A stretch of DNA of 64,000 nucleotides. Source: Endozoicomonas montiporae CL-33. GTDB lineage: Bacteria; Pseudomonadota; Gammaproteobacteria; Pseudomonadales; Endozoicomonadaceae. The first letter of the stretch is position 1. Each line of letters starts with the position of its first letter. Where the stretch lies: NCBI RefSeq assembly GCF_001583435.1, contig NZ_CP013251.1, positions 3,423,215 to 3,487,214 on the forward strand. Direction: 5' to 3'. The position numbers and the translations under genes are program-made. The notes beneath the pieces were generated by a model. It ran no database searches. It was not told where the DNA came from and saw only the letters and a program-made list of their open reading frames with translations. Shown here piece by piece: positions 48,609 to 57,920 of the stretch.

Positions 48609-49823
48609 TCAGCCCAGATCACGCCCCTTATCCGCCGCAATCCGCAACCGCAAGGCATTCAATTTAATAAAGCCTTCCGCATCACCCTGATTATAAGCTC
48701 CGGCGTCTTCCTCAAAAGTCGCCACGGCTTCATCAAACAGCGTGTCGTCAGACTGACGACCCACAACAATGATATTGCCTTTATAAAGTTTCACCCGAAC
48801 AATGCCGTTCACATGCTGCTGACTTTCATCGATCATCTTCTGCAGCATTTCACGCTCCGGTGACCACCAGTAACCGTTGTAGATTAACTTGGCATAACGT
48901 GGCATCAGCTCATCTTTCAGATGCGCCACTTCACGATCCAGCGTGATGGATTCAATCGCCCGATGCGCCTTGAGCATAATGGAGCCACCCGGTGTTTCAT
49001 AACAACCACGGGACTTCATGCCAACGTAACGGTTTTCAACTATATCCAGGCGTCCAACACCATTGGCTCCACCCACCTTGTTCAGGTATTCCAATACGGT
49101 TGCCGGTGACATGCTTTCACCGTTAATGGCAACGATGTCGCCCTTTTCATAAGTCAGATCCAGATAAGTGGCTTCATCCGGTGCCTGTTCAGGCGACACC
49201 GTCCAGCGCCACATATCTTCTTCTGCTTCAGCCCACGGGTTTTCCAGAATGCCGCCTTCATAGGAGATATGCAGCAGGTTGGCATCCATGGAATAAGGCG
49301 ATTTACCCTTCTTCCGTTCCACTTCAATGCCATGCTGATCACAGTAGGCCAGCAGTTTTTCCCGGGAATTCAGATCCCACTCACGCCAGGGCGCAATAAC
49401 CTGAACACCGGGTTTCAGGGCATAAGCGCCCAGTTCAAAACGCACCTGATCATTACCCTTGCCTGTCGCACCATGTGAAATGGCGTCCGCACCGGTTTCA
49501 TTGGCAATTTCAATCAGACGCTTGGAAATCAGCGGGCGGGCAATGGAAGTACCCAACAGGTATTCACCTTCATAGACGGTATTGGCGCGAAACATGGGGA
49601 ATACAAAGTCACGAACAAACTCTTCGCGCAGGTCTTCAATATAGATTTCCTTAATACCGAGCGATTCCGCCTTGGCACGAGCCGGTTCGACCTCTTCACC
49701 CTGCCCAAGATCAGCCGTAAAGGTCACCACCTCGCACTCATAGGTGTCTTCCAGCCACTTTGCAATAACCGACGTATCCAGCCCGCCGGAATAGGCCAGT
49801 ACCACTTTTTTTATGTCTTTCAT
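48609..49823 (-). CDS. argG: Argininosuccinate synthase
   Basis: A 404-residue cytoplasmic enzyme that condenses citrulline and aspartate with ATP to argininosuccinate in arginine synthesis. The ATP-pyrophosphatase loop A-Y-S-G-G-L-D-T-S is at residues 9-17. [23 protein letters not shown] and G-R-L-D-I-V-E-N-R are also standard. The start at 49823 is chosen over 49868 because it gives the usual N-terminus and has TGGAG seven bases upstream. It is divergent from pyrC with a 400-base spacer. Confidence 0.98.
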   Translation of the reverse strand: MKDIKKVVLAYSGGLDTSVIAKWLEDTYECEVVTFTADLGQGEEVEPARAKAESLGIKEIYIEDLREEFVRDFVFPMFRANTVYEGEYLLGTSIARPLISKRLIEIANETGADAISHGATGKGNDQVRFELGAYALKPGVQVIAPWREWDLNSREKLLAYCDQHGIEVERKKGKSPYSMDANLLHISYEGGILENPWAEAEEDMWRWTVSPEQAPDEATYLDLTYEKGDIVAINGESMSPATVLEYLNKVGGANGVGRLDIVENRYVGMKSRGCYETPGGSIMLKAHRAIESITLDREVAHLKDELMPRYAKLIYNGYWWSPEREMLQKMIDESQQHVNGIVRVKLYKGNIIVVGRQSDDTLFDEAVATFEEDAGAYNQGDAEGFIKLNALRLRIAADKGRDLG

Positions 49824-50222
49824 CGAGCACTCCAGATCCCTGATTGGATAGCTATTCACTAAAACCAAGGAAATCAGCTATTAAGATGCATGAACTTTAA
49901 GTATTTATGTATTTTTATGCTTGTTTTCAGCATATTAATTCACACACTCCCTGCTAGCAAGTTCTTAATCTCAATTCACTACAAGGCTGACTATAACAGC
50001 GGCCTGCCACCAGCAGGTAAACGACACAATACATCCATCTGCCACACAATGTCAGCCATCGAGCAATCACGTTTGTGGTTTCATGACAGAAAGCAGAAAA
50101 AACAGCGAAATCCGTGTGCTTCAGGCAAAATATCACTACCATGTACAAACAATATTCGCTAGGATGCCCTTCCGGATATAAACTCGCTTTTTTAGCGACC
50201 CGGAACAGGTACATCCCTTCGT
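49824..50222. other. Divergent argG-pyrC intergenic region
   Basis: About 400 bases holding the promoters of argG (minus) and pyrC (plus). The argG-proximal half is AT-rich. A 90-codon frame at 49890-50162 has no family features and is regarded as spurious. One weak ArgR-like site is described separately. Confidence 0.5.
49906..49923. promoter_or_regulatory. Possible ArgR box
   Basis: TATGTATTTTTATGCTTG resembles the ArgR operator consensus (TNTGAATWWWWATTCANW), with several mismatches. It lies 83 bases upstream of the argG start codon, a sensible place for an arginine-responsive operator. The usual second box three bases away is not convincing. Confidence 0.25.
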
Positions 50223-51260
50223 ATGACCCAACAGCTTACCCTGACACGCCCTGACGACTGGCACCTGCATCTGCGCGATGGTGATGCACTGGCTGAAACC
50301 GTAGCCAGCGCGGCCAGAACCTTTGCCCGCGCAATCGTAATGCCTAACCTGCGCCCGCCAGTACTGAATGCAGACGATGCTGCTGCTTATCAGCAACGTA
50401 TCACGGCAGCCATTCCTCAGGACGCAGGCTTTGAGCCGCTGATGACCCTGTACCTGACCGACCAGACCACACCGGACATGATTTATGCCGCCAAAGCCCA
50501 GGGCAATATTAAAGCCCTGAAGCTTTATCCGGCCGGTGCCACCACGAATTCCGACTCCGGTGTCACCGACCTGAGCCATGTTTATGACACGCTGGCCGCC
50601 ATGGCCGAATGCGATATCCCCTTGCTGGTGCATGGCGAAGTCACCGATGCAGACATTGATATCTTTGACCGTGAAAAAGTGTTTATCGATCGCTACCTGC
50701 GCGATCTGGTCAAGCGTTTCCCGACTCTGAAAATTGTCATGGAACACATCACCACAGCCGATGCCGTGGAGTTTGTGACCAATGCCCCTGACAATGTGGG
50801 TGCCACTATTACTGCACACCACCTGCTTTATAACCGTAATGACATGCTGGTTGGCGGCATTCGCCCACACTACTTCTGTCTGCCAATCCTGAAGCGCAAT
50901 ATCCACCAACAAGCACTACTGGAAGCTGCCACCAGCGGCAATCCCAAGTTTTTCCTTGGCACCGACTCTGCCCCACACGTACAGGGCGCAAAAGAAGCTG
51001 CCTGTGGCTGTGCAGGTTGTTACACCGCACCGGCAGCTCTGGAAATGTACGCTGAAGCGTTTGAAATGATGGACGCACTGGACAAACTGGAAGCCTTTGC
51101 CAGCCACCATGGCCCGGACTTTTATGGTTTGCCCCGAAATACCGAGACTGTCACCCTGAAAAAAGAGCAGTGGCAGTTACCTGACAGCATTGCCTATGGT
51201 GATGATCAGGTAATCCCCCTGAGAGCTGGCGAAACCCTGACCTGGCGTCTGGTTCGCTGA
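50223..51260 (+). CDS. pyrC: Dihydroorotase
   Basis: A 345-residue zinc enzyme of the amidohydrolase fold that cyclises carbamoyl aspartate to dihydroorotate in pyrimidine synthesis. The metal and substrate residues are visible: [10 protein letters not shown], the carboxylated lysine in [21 protein letters not shown] and G-T-D-S-A-P-H. Length is standard for the single-function PyrC type. rnt follows 29 bases later on the same strand, as in pseudomonads. Confidence 0.97.
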   Translation: MTQQLTLTRPDDWHLHLRDGDALAETVASAARTFARAIVMPNLRPPVLNADDAAAYQQRITAAIPQDAGFEPLMTLYLTDQTTPDMIYAAKAQGNIKALKLYPAGATTNSDSGVTDLSHVYDTLAAMAECDIPLLVHGEVTDADIDIFDREKVFIDRYLRDLVKRFPTLKIVMEHITTADAVEFVTNAPDNVGATITAHHLLYNRNDMLVGGIRPHYFCLPILKRNIHQQALLEAATSGNPKFFLGTDSAPHVQGAKEAACGCAGCYTAPAALEMYAEAFEMMDALDKLEAFASHHGPDFYGLPRNTETVTLKKEQWQLPDSIAYGDDQVIPLRAGETLTWRLVR

Positions 51261-51289
51261 CTGTCTGAATGATGAATTAAGGAGATTCC

Positions 51290-51910
51290 GTGGTTGATGA
51301 AAGCCATCTGATGGCCAACCGCTTTCGCGGCTTTTTGCCGGTTGTGGTTGATGTGGAAACCGGCGGCTTTAACCCAGCCACCGACGCCCTGCTGGAAATT
51401 GCAGCGGTTGTGATAGAAATGGACGAAACGGGCTATGTGCATCCGTGCAAGCCCCAGTCTTTCCATATCAAGCCCTTTGAAGGTGCGAATATCGAAAAAG
51501 CAGCCATTGAGTTCATTGGCATTGACCCCTTTCACCCACTGCGCATAGCCAATGAAGAAGAACAGGCCATATCAGCCATCTTCAAAAACGTTCGCAAGGA
51601 AGTGAAACGTCAGGGCTGTAGCCGTGCGGTGCTGGTTGGACACAATGCTGCTTTTGACCTGAGCTTTCTGATGGCCGCTGCAGAGAGAAACGACATCAAA
51701 CGTAACCCGTTTCATCCTTTCTCCTGCTTCGACACCGCCACACTGGGCGGACTGGCTTATGGTCAGACCGTACTGGCAAAAGCCTGTGACGAAGCCCGTA
51801 TCAGCTTTGACAAAGGCGAGGCTCACTCAGCCCGTTACGATACGGAAAAAACCGCCGAGTTGTTCTGCGCCATTGTTAACCAGTGGAAAGACCTGGGCGG
51901 CTGGATCTGA
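51290..51910 (+). CDS. rnt: Ribonuclease T
   Basis: A 206-residue 3'-5' exoribonuclease that trims tRNA and other small RNA ends. The DEDDh motifs are complete: V-V-D-V-E-T-G-G-F (Exo I), V-G-H-N-A-A-F-D-L (Exo II) and H-S-A-R-Y-D-T-E (Exo III). It starts with GTG at 51290, with AAGGAG seven bases upstream. It is cotranscribed with pyrC by position and closed by a clear hairpin terminator. Confidence 0.97.
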   Translation: MVDESHLMANRFRGFLPVVVDVETGGFNPATDALLEIAAVVIEMDETGYVHPCKPQSFHIKPFEGANIEKAAIEFIGIDPFHPLRIANEEEQAISAIFKNVRKEVKRQGCSRAVLVGHNAAFDLSFLMAAAERNDIKRNPFHPFSCFDTATLGGLAYGQTVLAKACDEARISFDKGEAHSARYDTEKTAELFCAIVNQWKDLGGWI

Positions 51911-51925
51911 TTCTGCCTTTTCCTT

Positions 51926-51960
51926 CTGCCCTTCAAACACTCGTCTGAAGGGCAGTTCTT
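51926..51960 (+). terminator. Terminator of pyrC-rnt
   Basis: CTGCCCTTC (51926-51934) pairs with GAAGGGCAG (51947-51955), followed by TTCTT. It isolates the next four-gene operon from pyrC-rnt read-through. Confidence 0.75.
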
Positions 51961-51969
51961 CCTGATATC

Positions 51970-51999
51970 TTGCCTTGTAATTAATCAATCCGGTAGAGT
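51970..51999 (+). promoter_or_regulatory. Possible sigma-70 promoter of the four-gene operon
   Basis: TTGCCT (51970-51975) and TAGAGT (51994-51999), separated by 18 bases, resemble -35 and -10 boxes. They lie about 40 bases before the first start codon. The -10 match is modest, so this is only a candidate. Confidence 0.3.
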
Positions 52000-52036
52000 A
52001 ATGAAATAACGTTCAAAACGGCAGGGAGCCACTACT

Positions 52037-52567
52037 TTGAACGCAAGTTTGAACGCAAAGGATCTGCAGGAAAAATCCTCACACCTGAAAAGCTACTGGC
52101 GACAGCTGGGTCTGAAACGCATTGTTGAAGCCAGTGACGATCACGCTTTTTATCTGTCCACCTGTCTGACTGCCGGACACATTCCCAATATTCAGCTAAC
52201 CGCCGTTTTAAAACAGGGCTTAAACCCTGAATCACTCAGTGCGGTCATTGATGCCCAACTTCCTGCCACCATTACTTTAAGCCCTGCGACACAGGCCTTT
52301 ATTCAACAAGCCTCTGCGGTTCTTGCACCCATCGCCCTGATCATCAACCCGGAAGCGGTTCAGCTGGTCATACGACAAGCACGTCTTATTTCACTGAATA
52401 CCAAAATCAACAGCCGCGCAATGCTCGATACCATTCAGATACTGGCGCCCCTGTTGCACCATGCCTGCCTGCAAATCGAGCAGCAGCAACTGAGCTGCGA
52501 AGAAGCCAGAACCATGGCCGACCTGTTATCGGAACACTGGTTTGAGGTGATCGGTCATGAAGCCTGA
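52037..52567 (+). CDS. Unrecognised protein, first gene of a T3S-like operon
   Basis: A 176-residue, mostly helical, soluble protein without signal peptide or membrane segment. No family is recognised. It has an N-terminal charged half (L-K-S-Y-W-R-Q-L-G-L-K-R-I-V-E-A) and a C-terminal half with leucine/alanine-rich helices. The start is TTG at 52037 with GGGAG eight bases upstream; an ATG start is absent nearby. Its end overlaps the next gene by 11 bases. Given that the operon ends with a type III secretion chaperone, this could be an accessory chaperone or an export regulator, which is inference only. Confidence 0.6.
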   Translation: MNASLNAKDLQEKSSHLKSYWRQLGLKRIVEASDDHAFYLSTCLTAGHIPNIQLTAVLKQGLNPESLSAVIDAQLPATITLSPATQAFIQQASAVLAPIALIINPEAVQLVIRQARLISLNTKINSRAMLDTIQILAPLLHHACLQIEQQQLSCEEARTMADLLSEHWFEVIGHEA

Positions 52568-53036
52568 ACAAAAACTGCTGTATAGACACTTGAAAGCAGC
52601 CGGACTGAAACCGGTGCTGTTTCAGGGCAAAAGCAGTAGCGAGGGAAATGCCTTTGTCGCTATCAGTTTTGATCTTGCCCCCGGCATTGAAGCCGAGTGC
52701 ATTACCCGCAAGCCTGCCAGAAACCTGATTTCCACCACCCTGATGGTCACCATTGACCTCGAAGAATCAGAAGAACTGAACACCTTTGCTCTGGCAACCG
52801 GCCAGCTGATTGCTCCACTGATTCTTTGTCAGACACGACACCAGATGGCAGTGCGGCTTCAGATTCAGTCAGAAACCCGTAACCATCTGAAGTTGATCAA
52901 TGAAGGGATCATACAACTGCGATTTACAGCCGGTGCGCTTCTCAATCCAGCCATTCATCTCAGTCAGCAAACCATCAGCCTGACCGAAGCCATCCAGTCT
53001 GCTGTTGCCCAACTTCAGTCACGGGTGTCGGCATGA
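52557..53036 (+). CDS. Unrecognised small protein, possible chaperone-like fold
   Basis: A 159-residue soluble protein, not recognised at sequence level. It mixes beta-strand-like stretches (N-A-F-V-A-I-S-F-D-L and L-I-S-T-T-L-M-V-T-I-D-L) with flanking helices (L-L-Y-R-H-L-K-A-A-G-L and T-E-A-I-Q-S-A-V-A-Q-L). That pattern of helix, antiparallel strands, helix is reminiscent of type III secretion chaperones and YbjN-like proteins, but this is a visual impression only. It overlaps the first gene by 11 bases and the large third gene by four (ATGA), so translation is coupled. Confidence 0.6.
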   Translation: MKPEQKLLYRHLKAAGLKPVLFQGKSSSEGNAFVAISFDLAPGIEAECITRKPARNLISTTLMVTIDLEESEELNTFALATGQLIAPLILCQTRHQMAVRLQIQSETRNHLKLINEGIIQLRFTAGALLNPAIHLSQQTISLTEAIQSAVAQLQSRVSA

Positions 53037-54664
53037 TCAATCATTCCCGCTCCATACGCAGTTCAACAATGGTTCATCGTGGTTATCTGACAAGTGGCAA
53101 AAGCCAACGAAACACCAAAAAACTGTTTCAACGTTCATCCAGCTGCAATATCCATGTTCACCCCAGAGGTCAGCAGAACAGTGCCCTGTCCAGGGCACCG
53201 GGGAAGGCCCTGAATCTAGCCAGGCAGATTGTTGCCGGTCATCCACAGGTACACTTAGAAAAAGGCTCCGGCAAGCTCGAAAAAGCAGGCGTTATTGGCA
53301 GCAATATAAGTACGGCTCTGCAGGTCGTGCATGAAGTCGGGCTATCCGGTGTTAAAACAGTCAAAGCCGCATTCAAGCAACACACTGGCTCCCGGGAAGT
53401 ACCCAATCACGATTTTGTTGAAACCTACCAGAGTCTGCATGCTATCGCTGCGGTAACGGGCACTTTGTCGTTTATTCAGGATTCCGTCAGTGGTACATGG
53501 CAGGCTATCAAGGATATCCGCCATCACAGCAAACGCAAACAGACACAAACACTGCTGCAGCTATATAATCCGCACACCCGAAAGCTGATTGGTCACCCAA
53601 GCCATCAGAAAGCATTAAAAGAGCGCATTGCCACCAAGGTTTCAGACCTGTCCCGCAGCAGAAGTCAGGTGGCGGTGGATCATCTGGTCAGAGCCAAAGA
53701 CCTTCTGGCGAAAGGCGTCAGCGTCATTGAAAGTTCGCTGCTGTTTGCCGAAGACTTCAGCAAAGCCGCTGCACAGGCGACACCTGTTGTTGGAACTGTG
53801 TCTTCCGCTATCGCCACCGTACATTTTGCCATAAAGACGGGCACACAAATTGTTGCCCTGAATAACCTTGCCAAAGCCAAAGCAGCGACTAATGATCCAC
53901 TGCTAAAAGCTCTGGCCGGACACATTAAACAAGAACGAACCATTCAGGCCCGAAAGCACCTGATCAACACCGCCGTCGGTGCAGCTTTTACCGGTGTATC
54001 CATCGGACTGATGGCGTCAGGTGCCGGCGCTCCTGCCGCCCTGATTGCAGCAGGCGCTCTGGGGACAGCCACCGGTCTGGGCACTATGGCGTTCGACCTC
54101 TACCATAGCCGGAAGCTGGCAAAAGCGCGGGAAGGCAGCGAAGCACTGTTGGCTGCAAAAGACAGTCTCGACGGACTGGCAAAAGACAATATTGGTGTGG
54201 CAGAGAAATGCTTTCTATTACGGTTGCGCACGGCTGAAGGTAAAGCCTTAAACGACAGCATTGAGTTTCTGCGCAATTTCGGTGTCACGGATAACACCAT
54301 CAAAAAGCTGCAACTGGCTCCGGAAAAAGTCGCCATGAAAAGCCTGCAGAACATTCTGTATCAGGACAAAGTCAAATTCAAAGGACTGCAATTAAAACAA
54401 ACCGGAAAAACCCTGTTATACATTGTTGGCCTGACGGCACTGGGCAAGCGGATAAAGTCAGGCTCATTGTGGCTGGCTGGAAAGCTTCGCCCGAAACGAC
54501 ACCAACAGGGAACCATTCCTGCCGGTCACAGCCTGACGTTTGATACCGGTAAAGTAAAAGGCTCCCGTCAGTCCGAAATAAAGCCCCATCATGCAAAACT
54601 CAGGCTCCGACCTGCCTATGCAACTGTTCCCAATCATTTTCGTTATGGAAGGATTCTATCATGA
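53033..54664 (+). CDS. Candidate type III secreted effector or translocator
   Basis: A 543-residue protein of unknown family. The first 55 residues are rich in Ser, Asn, Arg and Thr and carry no Sec signal, as is common for type III secretion signals. The middle (about 60-310) is helical. A glycine/alanine-rich hydrophobic stretch at about 315-355 (V-G-A-A-F-T-G-V-S-I-G-L-M-A-S-G and A-A-L-I-A-A-G-A-L-G-T-A) could insert in a membrane as a hairpin. The C-terminal 80 residues are strongly basic. It is joined to its neighbours by ATGA overlaps on both sides, with a CesT-like chaperone gene directly after it. That is the classical effector-chaperone order. Confidence 0.6.
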   Translation: MINHSRSIRSSTMVHRGYLTSGKSQRNTKKLFQRSSSCNIHVHPRGQQNSALSRAPGKALNLARQIVAGHPQVHLEKGSGKLEKAGVIGSNISTALQVVHEVGLSGVKTVKAAFKQHTGSREVPNHDFVETYQSLHAIAAVTGTLSFIQDSVSGTWQAIKDIRHHSKRKQTQTLLQLYNPHTRKLIGHPSHQKALKERIATKVSDLSRSRSQVAVDHLVRAKDLLAKGVSVIESSLLFAEDFSKAAAQATPVVGTVSSAIATVHFAIKTGTQIVALNNLAKAKAATNDPLLKALAGHIKQERTIQARKHLINTAVGAAFTGVSIGLMASGAGAPAALIAAGALGTATGLGTMAFDLYHSRKLAKAREGSEALLAAKDSLDGLAKDNIGVAEKCFLLRLRTAEGKALNDSIEFLRNFGVTDNTIKKLQLAPEKVAMKSLQNILYQDKVKFKGLQLKQTGKTLLYIVGLTALGKRIKSGSLWLAGKLRPKRHQQGTIPAGHSLTFDTGKVKGSRQSEIKPHHAKLRLRPAYATVPNHFRYGRILS

Positions 54665-55125
54665 CCGGCATTGAACTTCTGGAAGCCTGGATGCAGCAGG
54701 CAGGACTTGACGATTCCGCTAAAGACGACAGTGGACGAGTCTGTGCCTTTACCTTTAACGACATCTTTCCGGTGACTCTGGAAGCCCCGGCCTACTGTGA
54801 CGATCTGTTTATTATTATTGAAATGACGTCCATTGGAACGAGTGAAATTCGCCGAAAACGTCTGGAAACGGCCATGAAGCTCAACGCCTATGCTCTGGAA
54901 ACCCGCGGAGCTGCACTGGGCTGGGATACCATTGGCGAACGTATTGTATTGTCGCACCGGGCAACAGCAGAAAATACCACGGCTGAAATGCTGGATAACA
55001 TGGTCGCCAATCTGCTGGATGTTGCCGAGCAACTGTTACCGGAACTGGAAATGAAAAAAGAAGCCGAAGCCCAGCAGAAGCTGGACGCAGGCTTTGATAA
55101 GATGTTTCAGCCCGTGACGCCCTGA
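54661..55125 (+). CDS. CesT-like type III secretion chaperone
   Basis: A 154-residue acidic cytoplasmic protein resembling class I chaperones that hold effectors partly unfolded for export. Size, acidity and the sequence N-A-Y-A-L-E-T-R-G-A-A-L-G-W-D, then G-E-R-I-V-L-S-H-R-A fit the CesT/Tir-chaperone family. The amphipathic last helix (M-L-D-N-M-V-A-N-L-L-D-V-A-E-Q-L-L-P) also fits. A charged helical tail of about 25 residues follows. It begins four bases inside the candidate effector gene (ATGA) and so is very likely its dedicated chaperone. Its stop abuts that of the convergent hlyU-like gene. No type III apparatus gene is in the window. Confidence 0.72.
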   Translation: MTGIELLEAWMQQAGLDDSAKDDSGRVCAFTFNDIFPVTLEAPAYCDDLFIIIEMTSIGTSEIRRKRLETAMKLNAYALETRGAALGWDTIGERIVLSHRATAENTTAEMLDNMVANLLDVAEQLLPELEMKKEAEAQQKLDAGFDKMFQPVTP

Positions 55126-55410
55126 TCAGCCAAAAATGCCATCACCCATCTGGTCAATACACATTCTGGCTTTACGCAGCATAACCTCATTGGCATCTTC
55201 CGGCATCATAAACAGGTCGGAGCGAATAAAGTCGTGAGTCTTCAGTTCACCATCAATCTCTTTGCAGATGCGGCCATTCACCTGAAACTGCGAGCTGACG
55301 GCTTTCGCTTCGGCATAAATCTGAAAGCCCTGATAGTCAAAAGGTTCAACTGTCACTTCCGGCTCTGCCTGCTCCTTGTCCAGACCAAACAATTTCGAGA
55401 AAAATCCCAT
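55126..55410 (-). CDS. hlyU: HlyU-family protein
   Basis: A 94-residue protein matching the HlyU domain family: opening M-G-F-F-S-K-L-F-G, then Y-Q-G-F-Q-I-Y-A-E, F-I-R-S-D-L-F and the close L-R-K-A-R-M-C-I-D-Q-M-G-D. The family takes its name from a Vibrio haemolysin regulator, but most members, including this one, lack a clear DNA-binding domain and their role is uncertain. GGAG lies six bases before the start. It lies 26 bases downstream of the AspT-like gene on the same strand and may be cotranscribed with it. Confidence 0.85.
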   Translation of the reverse strand: MGFFSKLFGLDKEQAEPEVTVEPFDYQGFQIYAEAKAVSSQFQVNGRICKEIDGELKTHDFIRSDLFMMPEDANEVMLRKARMCIDQMGDGIFG

Positions 55411-55436
55411 CCGGTTCTCCTTTTTCTACTTCCGCT

Positions 55437-57113
55437 TTATAAGGGCAAACTCACCAGCACCGTGCCCGCCAGGGTCATGAAAACATTGGCGAATGCATAA
55501 GTCCCTGCATAACTCAGGGCAGGTACATTACTTTTGGCTTCTTCCGTCAGAATATTCAACGCTGCTGTACTGGTCCGTGCGCCTGTCAACGCCCCCAGTA
55601 ACAGGGCAATATTTAACTTCAGCACATAGTGACCGAACAGGTAGCCTACCATGACCGGTACAATCATAATAATCATCCCGCTCAGCAGAATTATCGGGCC
55701 GATATTCATCAGGGCTTCAACAATACCATCACCGGCACTCAGACCAATATTCGCCATAAACAGCATCAGGCCGAGCTCCATGAGCACATAGGTGGCTGCC
55801 GGAGGTACACGTCCAAAGGTTGGGTAATTGCTGCGCAGATGACCGATAGTGATACCTGACAACAGCAAGCCACCCGCATTGCCCAGTGTGATGTCGATAT
55901 TACCCACTTTGACAATCAGGTGTCCGATCAGCAGTCCCGCCACAATACCAAAAGTAAAGGTGATTACATCGGTGATATGAGACTGCTCATCGGCATAACC
56001 CAGCCTTTCCGTCAGGCGCTCCAGGCGGCCTTTTTCACCACTGATTTCCAGTACATCACCGCGAGACAGTTGCAGATCGTCGTTAATAGGCATTTCAATC
56101 TGGGAGCGACTGACTTTACTGACAAAGCAACCATAGAGTGCATCAATCCCAACATCCTGCAAACGCATTCCGGCTATCTGCGGGTTGATCACCACCACTT
56201 CCCGGGAGCCAAATTCATAATCAAGCAATTCACTGTCAAAGGTTTCCTGCCCCAGCTCGTAAGGAAACTTATAAATTTCCCTCGGGCGCCCCACCAGTGC
56301 AATGGAATCACCTTCAACCAGTGCCGTATCACCATCCGGCTCAAAGATACTGCCGTTACGACGAATTTTATCGATCAGGCATCCGGTTCGTTCCTGCAGT
56401 GCCAGCTGCCGCAGTGTTTTCCCTTCAAACTGCCCGATTCGCTCATCATCCAGCCGGAATACCCGAACAATAGGCAGTTCGGTATGTTTTTTAATGTTTT
56501 TTTCAAGCCCTTTTGCCACAGCGACTTTCTTGGACTCTTTTTTCAGATCTACACCCAGCATGGCCGGTGTGTAGTTGATCATCACTAACAGCCCGACAGT
56601 GCCCAGAATATACGTCAGTGCGTACCCGACACTGATATCAGACAATGCCACCTGCATCACATCAGACGACTCCATCAATGTATTTCGAATAGCATCCTGA
56701 GCACCAATTAACGCCGGTGTACTGGTGAGAGAGCCCGCCATAATTCCGGCGGACATAGGCGCAGAAATACCCTGCACATGTGACAGAACCAGGGTGATAG
56801 CAATGGCAGCAACAGCAACGATGGCAGCAAGAGCAATGTACTTGGCACCGTCTTCGAGAAACACACTGAAAAAGCGGGGACCGGTCTGAAGACCGACACA
56901 AAAGATAAAGAGAATAAAGCCAATGGTATCGAGTCCTTCCATACCCGAAAAACCAAAGTGACCAAACAGCAATCCGACCAGCAACACCCCCGTCGTTGAC
57001 CCGATCTGGAACGATCCTATGGTAATCTTACCGACCACATAGCCTAAAAACAGGTTTAAAAAAATCAACAGTGGGGCACTTTTTTCTAAAAGTGCAATAA
57101 GGTCGAGTTCCAC
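55437..57113 (-). CDS. AspT/YidE-family exchanger with paired RCK_C domains
   Basis: A 558-residue inner-membrane protein with two membrane halves (residues 1-185 and 370-558), each about five segments, flanking two cytoplasmic TrkA_C (RCK_C) domains (about 200-360). The repeat signature is seen in both halves: G-L-L-F-G-H-F-G-F with F-C-V-G-L-Q-T-G-P, and I-T-I-G-H-L-R-S with L-G-A-L-T-G-A-R-T-S-T-A-A-L. The family includes the aspartate:alanine antiporter AspT, but the substrate here is not known. It starts with GTG at 57113. Confidence 0.9.
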   Translation of the reverse strand: MELDLIALLEKSAPLLIFLNLFLGYVVGKITIGSFQIGSTTGVLLVGLLFGHFGFSGMEGLDTIGFILFIFCVGLQTGPRFFSVFLEDGAKYIALAAIVAVAAIAITLVLSHVQGISAPMSAGIMAGSLTSTPALIGAQDAIRNTLMESSDVMQVALSDISVGYALTYILGTVGLLVMINYTPAMLGVDLKKESKKVAVAKGLEKNIKKHTELPIVRVFRLDDERIGQFEGKTLRQLALQERTGCLIDKIRRNGSIFEPDGDTALVEGDSIALVGRPREIYKFPYELGQETFDSELLDYEFGSREVVVINPQIAGMRLQDVGIDALYGCFVSKVSRSQIEMPINDDLQLSRGDVLEISGEKGRLERLTERLGYADEQSHITDVITFTFGIVAGLLIGHLIVKVGNIDITLGNAGGLLLSGITIGHLRSNYPTFGRVPPAATYVLMELGLMLFMANIGLSAGDGIVEALMNIGPIILLSGMIIMIVPVMVGYLFGHYVLKLNIALLLGALTGARTSTAALNILTEEAKSNVPALSYAGTYAFANVFMTLAGTVLVSLPL

Positions 57114-57236
57114 TTTCTGCCGCGCTCCGACGCGATTGGATTATGACAATAAGCTTGTCAAAAAAGAGCGAAATTGTGCGGCATATAACCATCTATTGAC
57201 GGTTAAAGGTATACGTAAGTTCCCAACCTGTTGAGA

Positions 57237-57740
57237 TCAGAGTTTTTTCAGAACATTTTCTGCAGAAGTCACACAGAAGCAGCCGGTCTCTTCCCGATAG
57301 AAATGGGTAATTTCACCATTGTCTACTACCATGGCAAAGCGATCGGCACGAACCCCCATGCCTCTTGAAGACAAGTCCAGAGTCACGTCCATCAACGTCA
57401 CCAGCTCGGCAGAACCGTCCCCCAGCATTCGCATGCGACCATTGATATTCAAACTTTCAGACCAGGCATGCAGAACAAAAGGATCATTCACCGAGATACA
57501 CCATAGCTCATCCACACCTCTGGCTTTAAAATCATCAGCCATGTCAAGATATCCGGGAAGATGACTGTTGGTGCAAACGGGCATAAACGCACCAACAACA
57601 CCAATGACCACCACTTTCTTTTTGTGCGCCAGGTCGGGTAGCCGCCAGGCTTTGGGGCCCACCTGATCGTATTTGGAGGTTTCAGAAATGTACTCGTGGA
57701 GAGTAATGTCCGGTAAATGATCGCCCACTTCGATGCTCAT
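57237..57740 (-). CDS. Peroxiredoxin-5-like protein with altered active-site motif
   Basis: A 167-residue thioredoxin-fold protein of the redoxin/Prx5 group: D-I-T-L-H-E-Y near the start, and N-S-H-L-P-G-Y-L after the catalytic region. W-C-I-S-V-N-D-P-F-V-L-H-A-W follows, then R-A-D-R-F-A-M-V-V-D-N-G. The peroxidatic cysteine is present, but the usual P-G-A-F-T-P-T-C reads V-G-A-F-M-P-V-C. The conserved proline and threonine that shape the peroxide pocket are therefore lost. A C-F-C pair near the end might provide a resolving cysteine. The start at 57740 has GAGAGGG six bases upstream and is preferred over 57755. Confidence 0.88.
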   Translation of the reverse strand: MSIEVGDHLPDITLHEYISETSKYDQVGPKAWRLPDLAHKKKVVVIGVVGAFMPVCTNSHLPGYLDMADDFKARGVDELWCISVNDPFVLHAWSESLNINGRMRMLGDGSAELVTLMDVTLDLSSRGMGVRADRFAMVVDNGEITHFYREETGCFCVTSAENVLKKL

Positions 57741-57770
57741 TGAGTTCCCTCTCAATAAACTGATTATTTA

Positions 57771-57866
57771 ACTGGAGTTACGCACCCTCTACGAATCATC
57801 AAGGTTTCCGAACGAGGTCATTGCTCTGTAGCCCTGATTCCTTCGTTTAAGGTGCGTAACATCAGT
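57771..57866. repeat. 96-bp MITE, copy B
   Basis: The same element as copy A (45366-45461), inverted relative to it, and also exactly 96 bases. Ends are ACTGGAGTTACGCACC and, inverted, ACTGATGTTACGCACC. It is flanked by a direct repeat TATTTA (57765-57770 and 57867-57872). It lies just upstream of the peroxiredoxin gene. Confidence 0.9.
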
Positions 57867-57920
57867 TATTTAATAATGATGGCTCTGGCTCCGGGTGTCT
57901 AATTTTTAATGGGGTGATTT

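Noticed and set aside
49890..50162. 90-codon frame between argG and pyrC
   Set aside because: Lies in the divergent promoter region without motifs or a credible ribosome-binding site.
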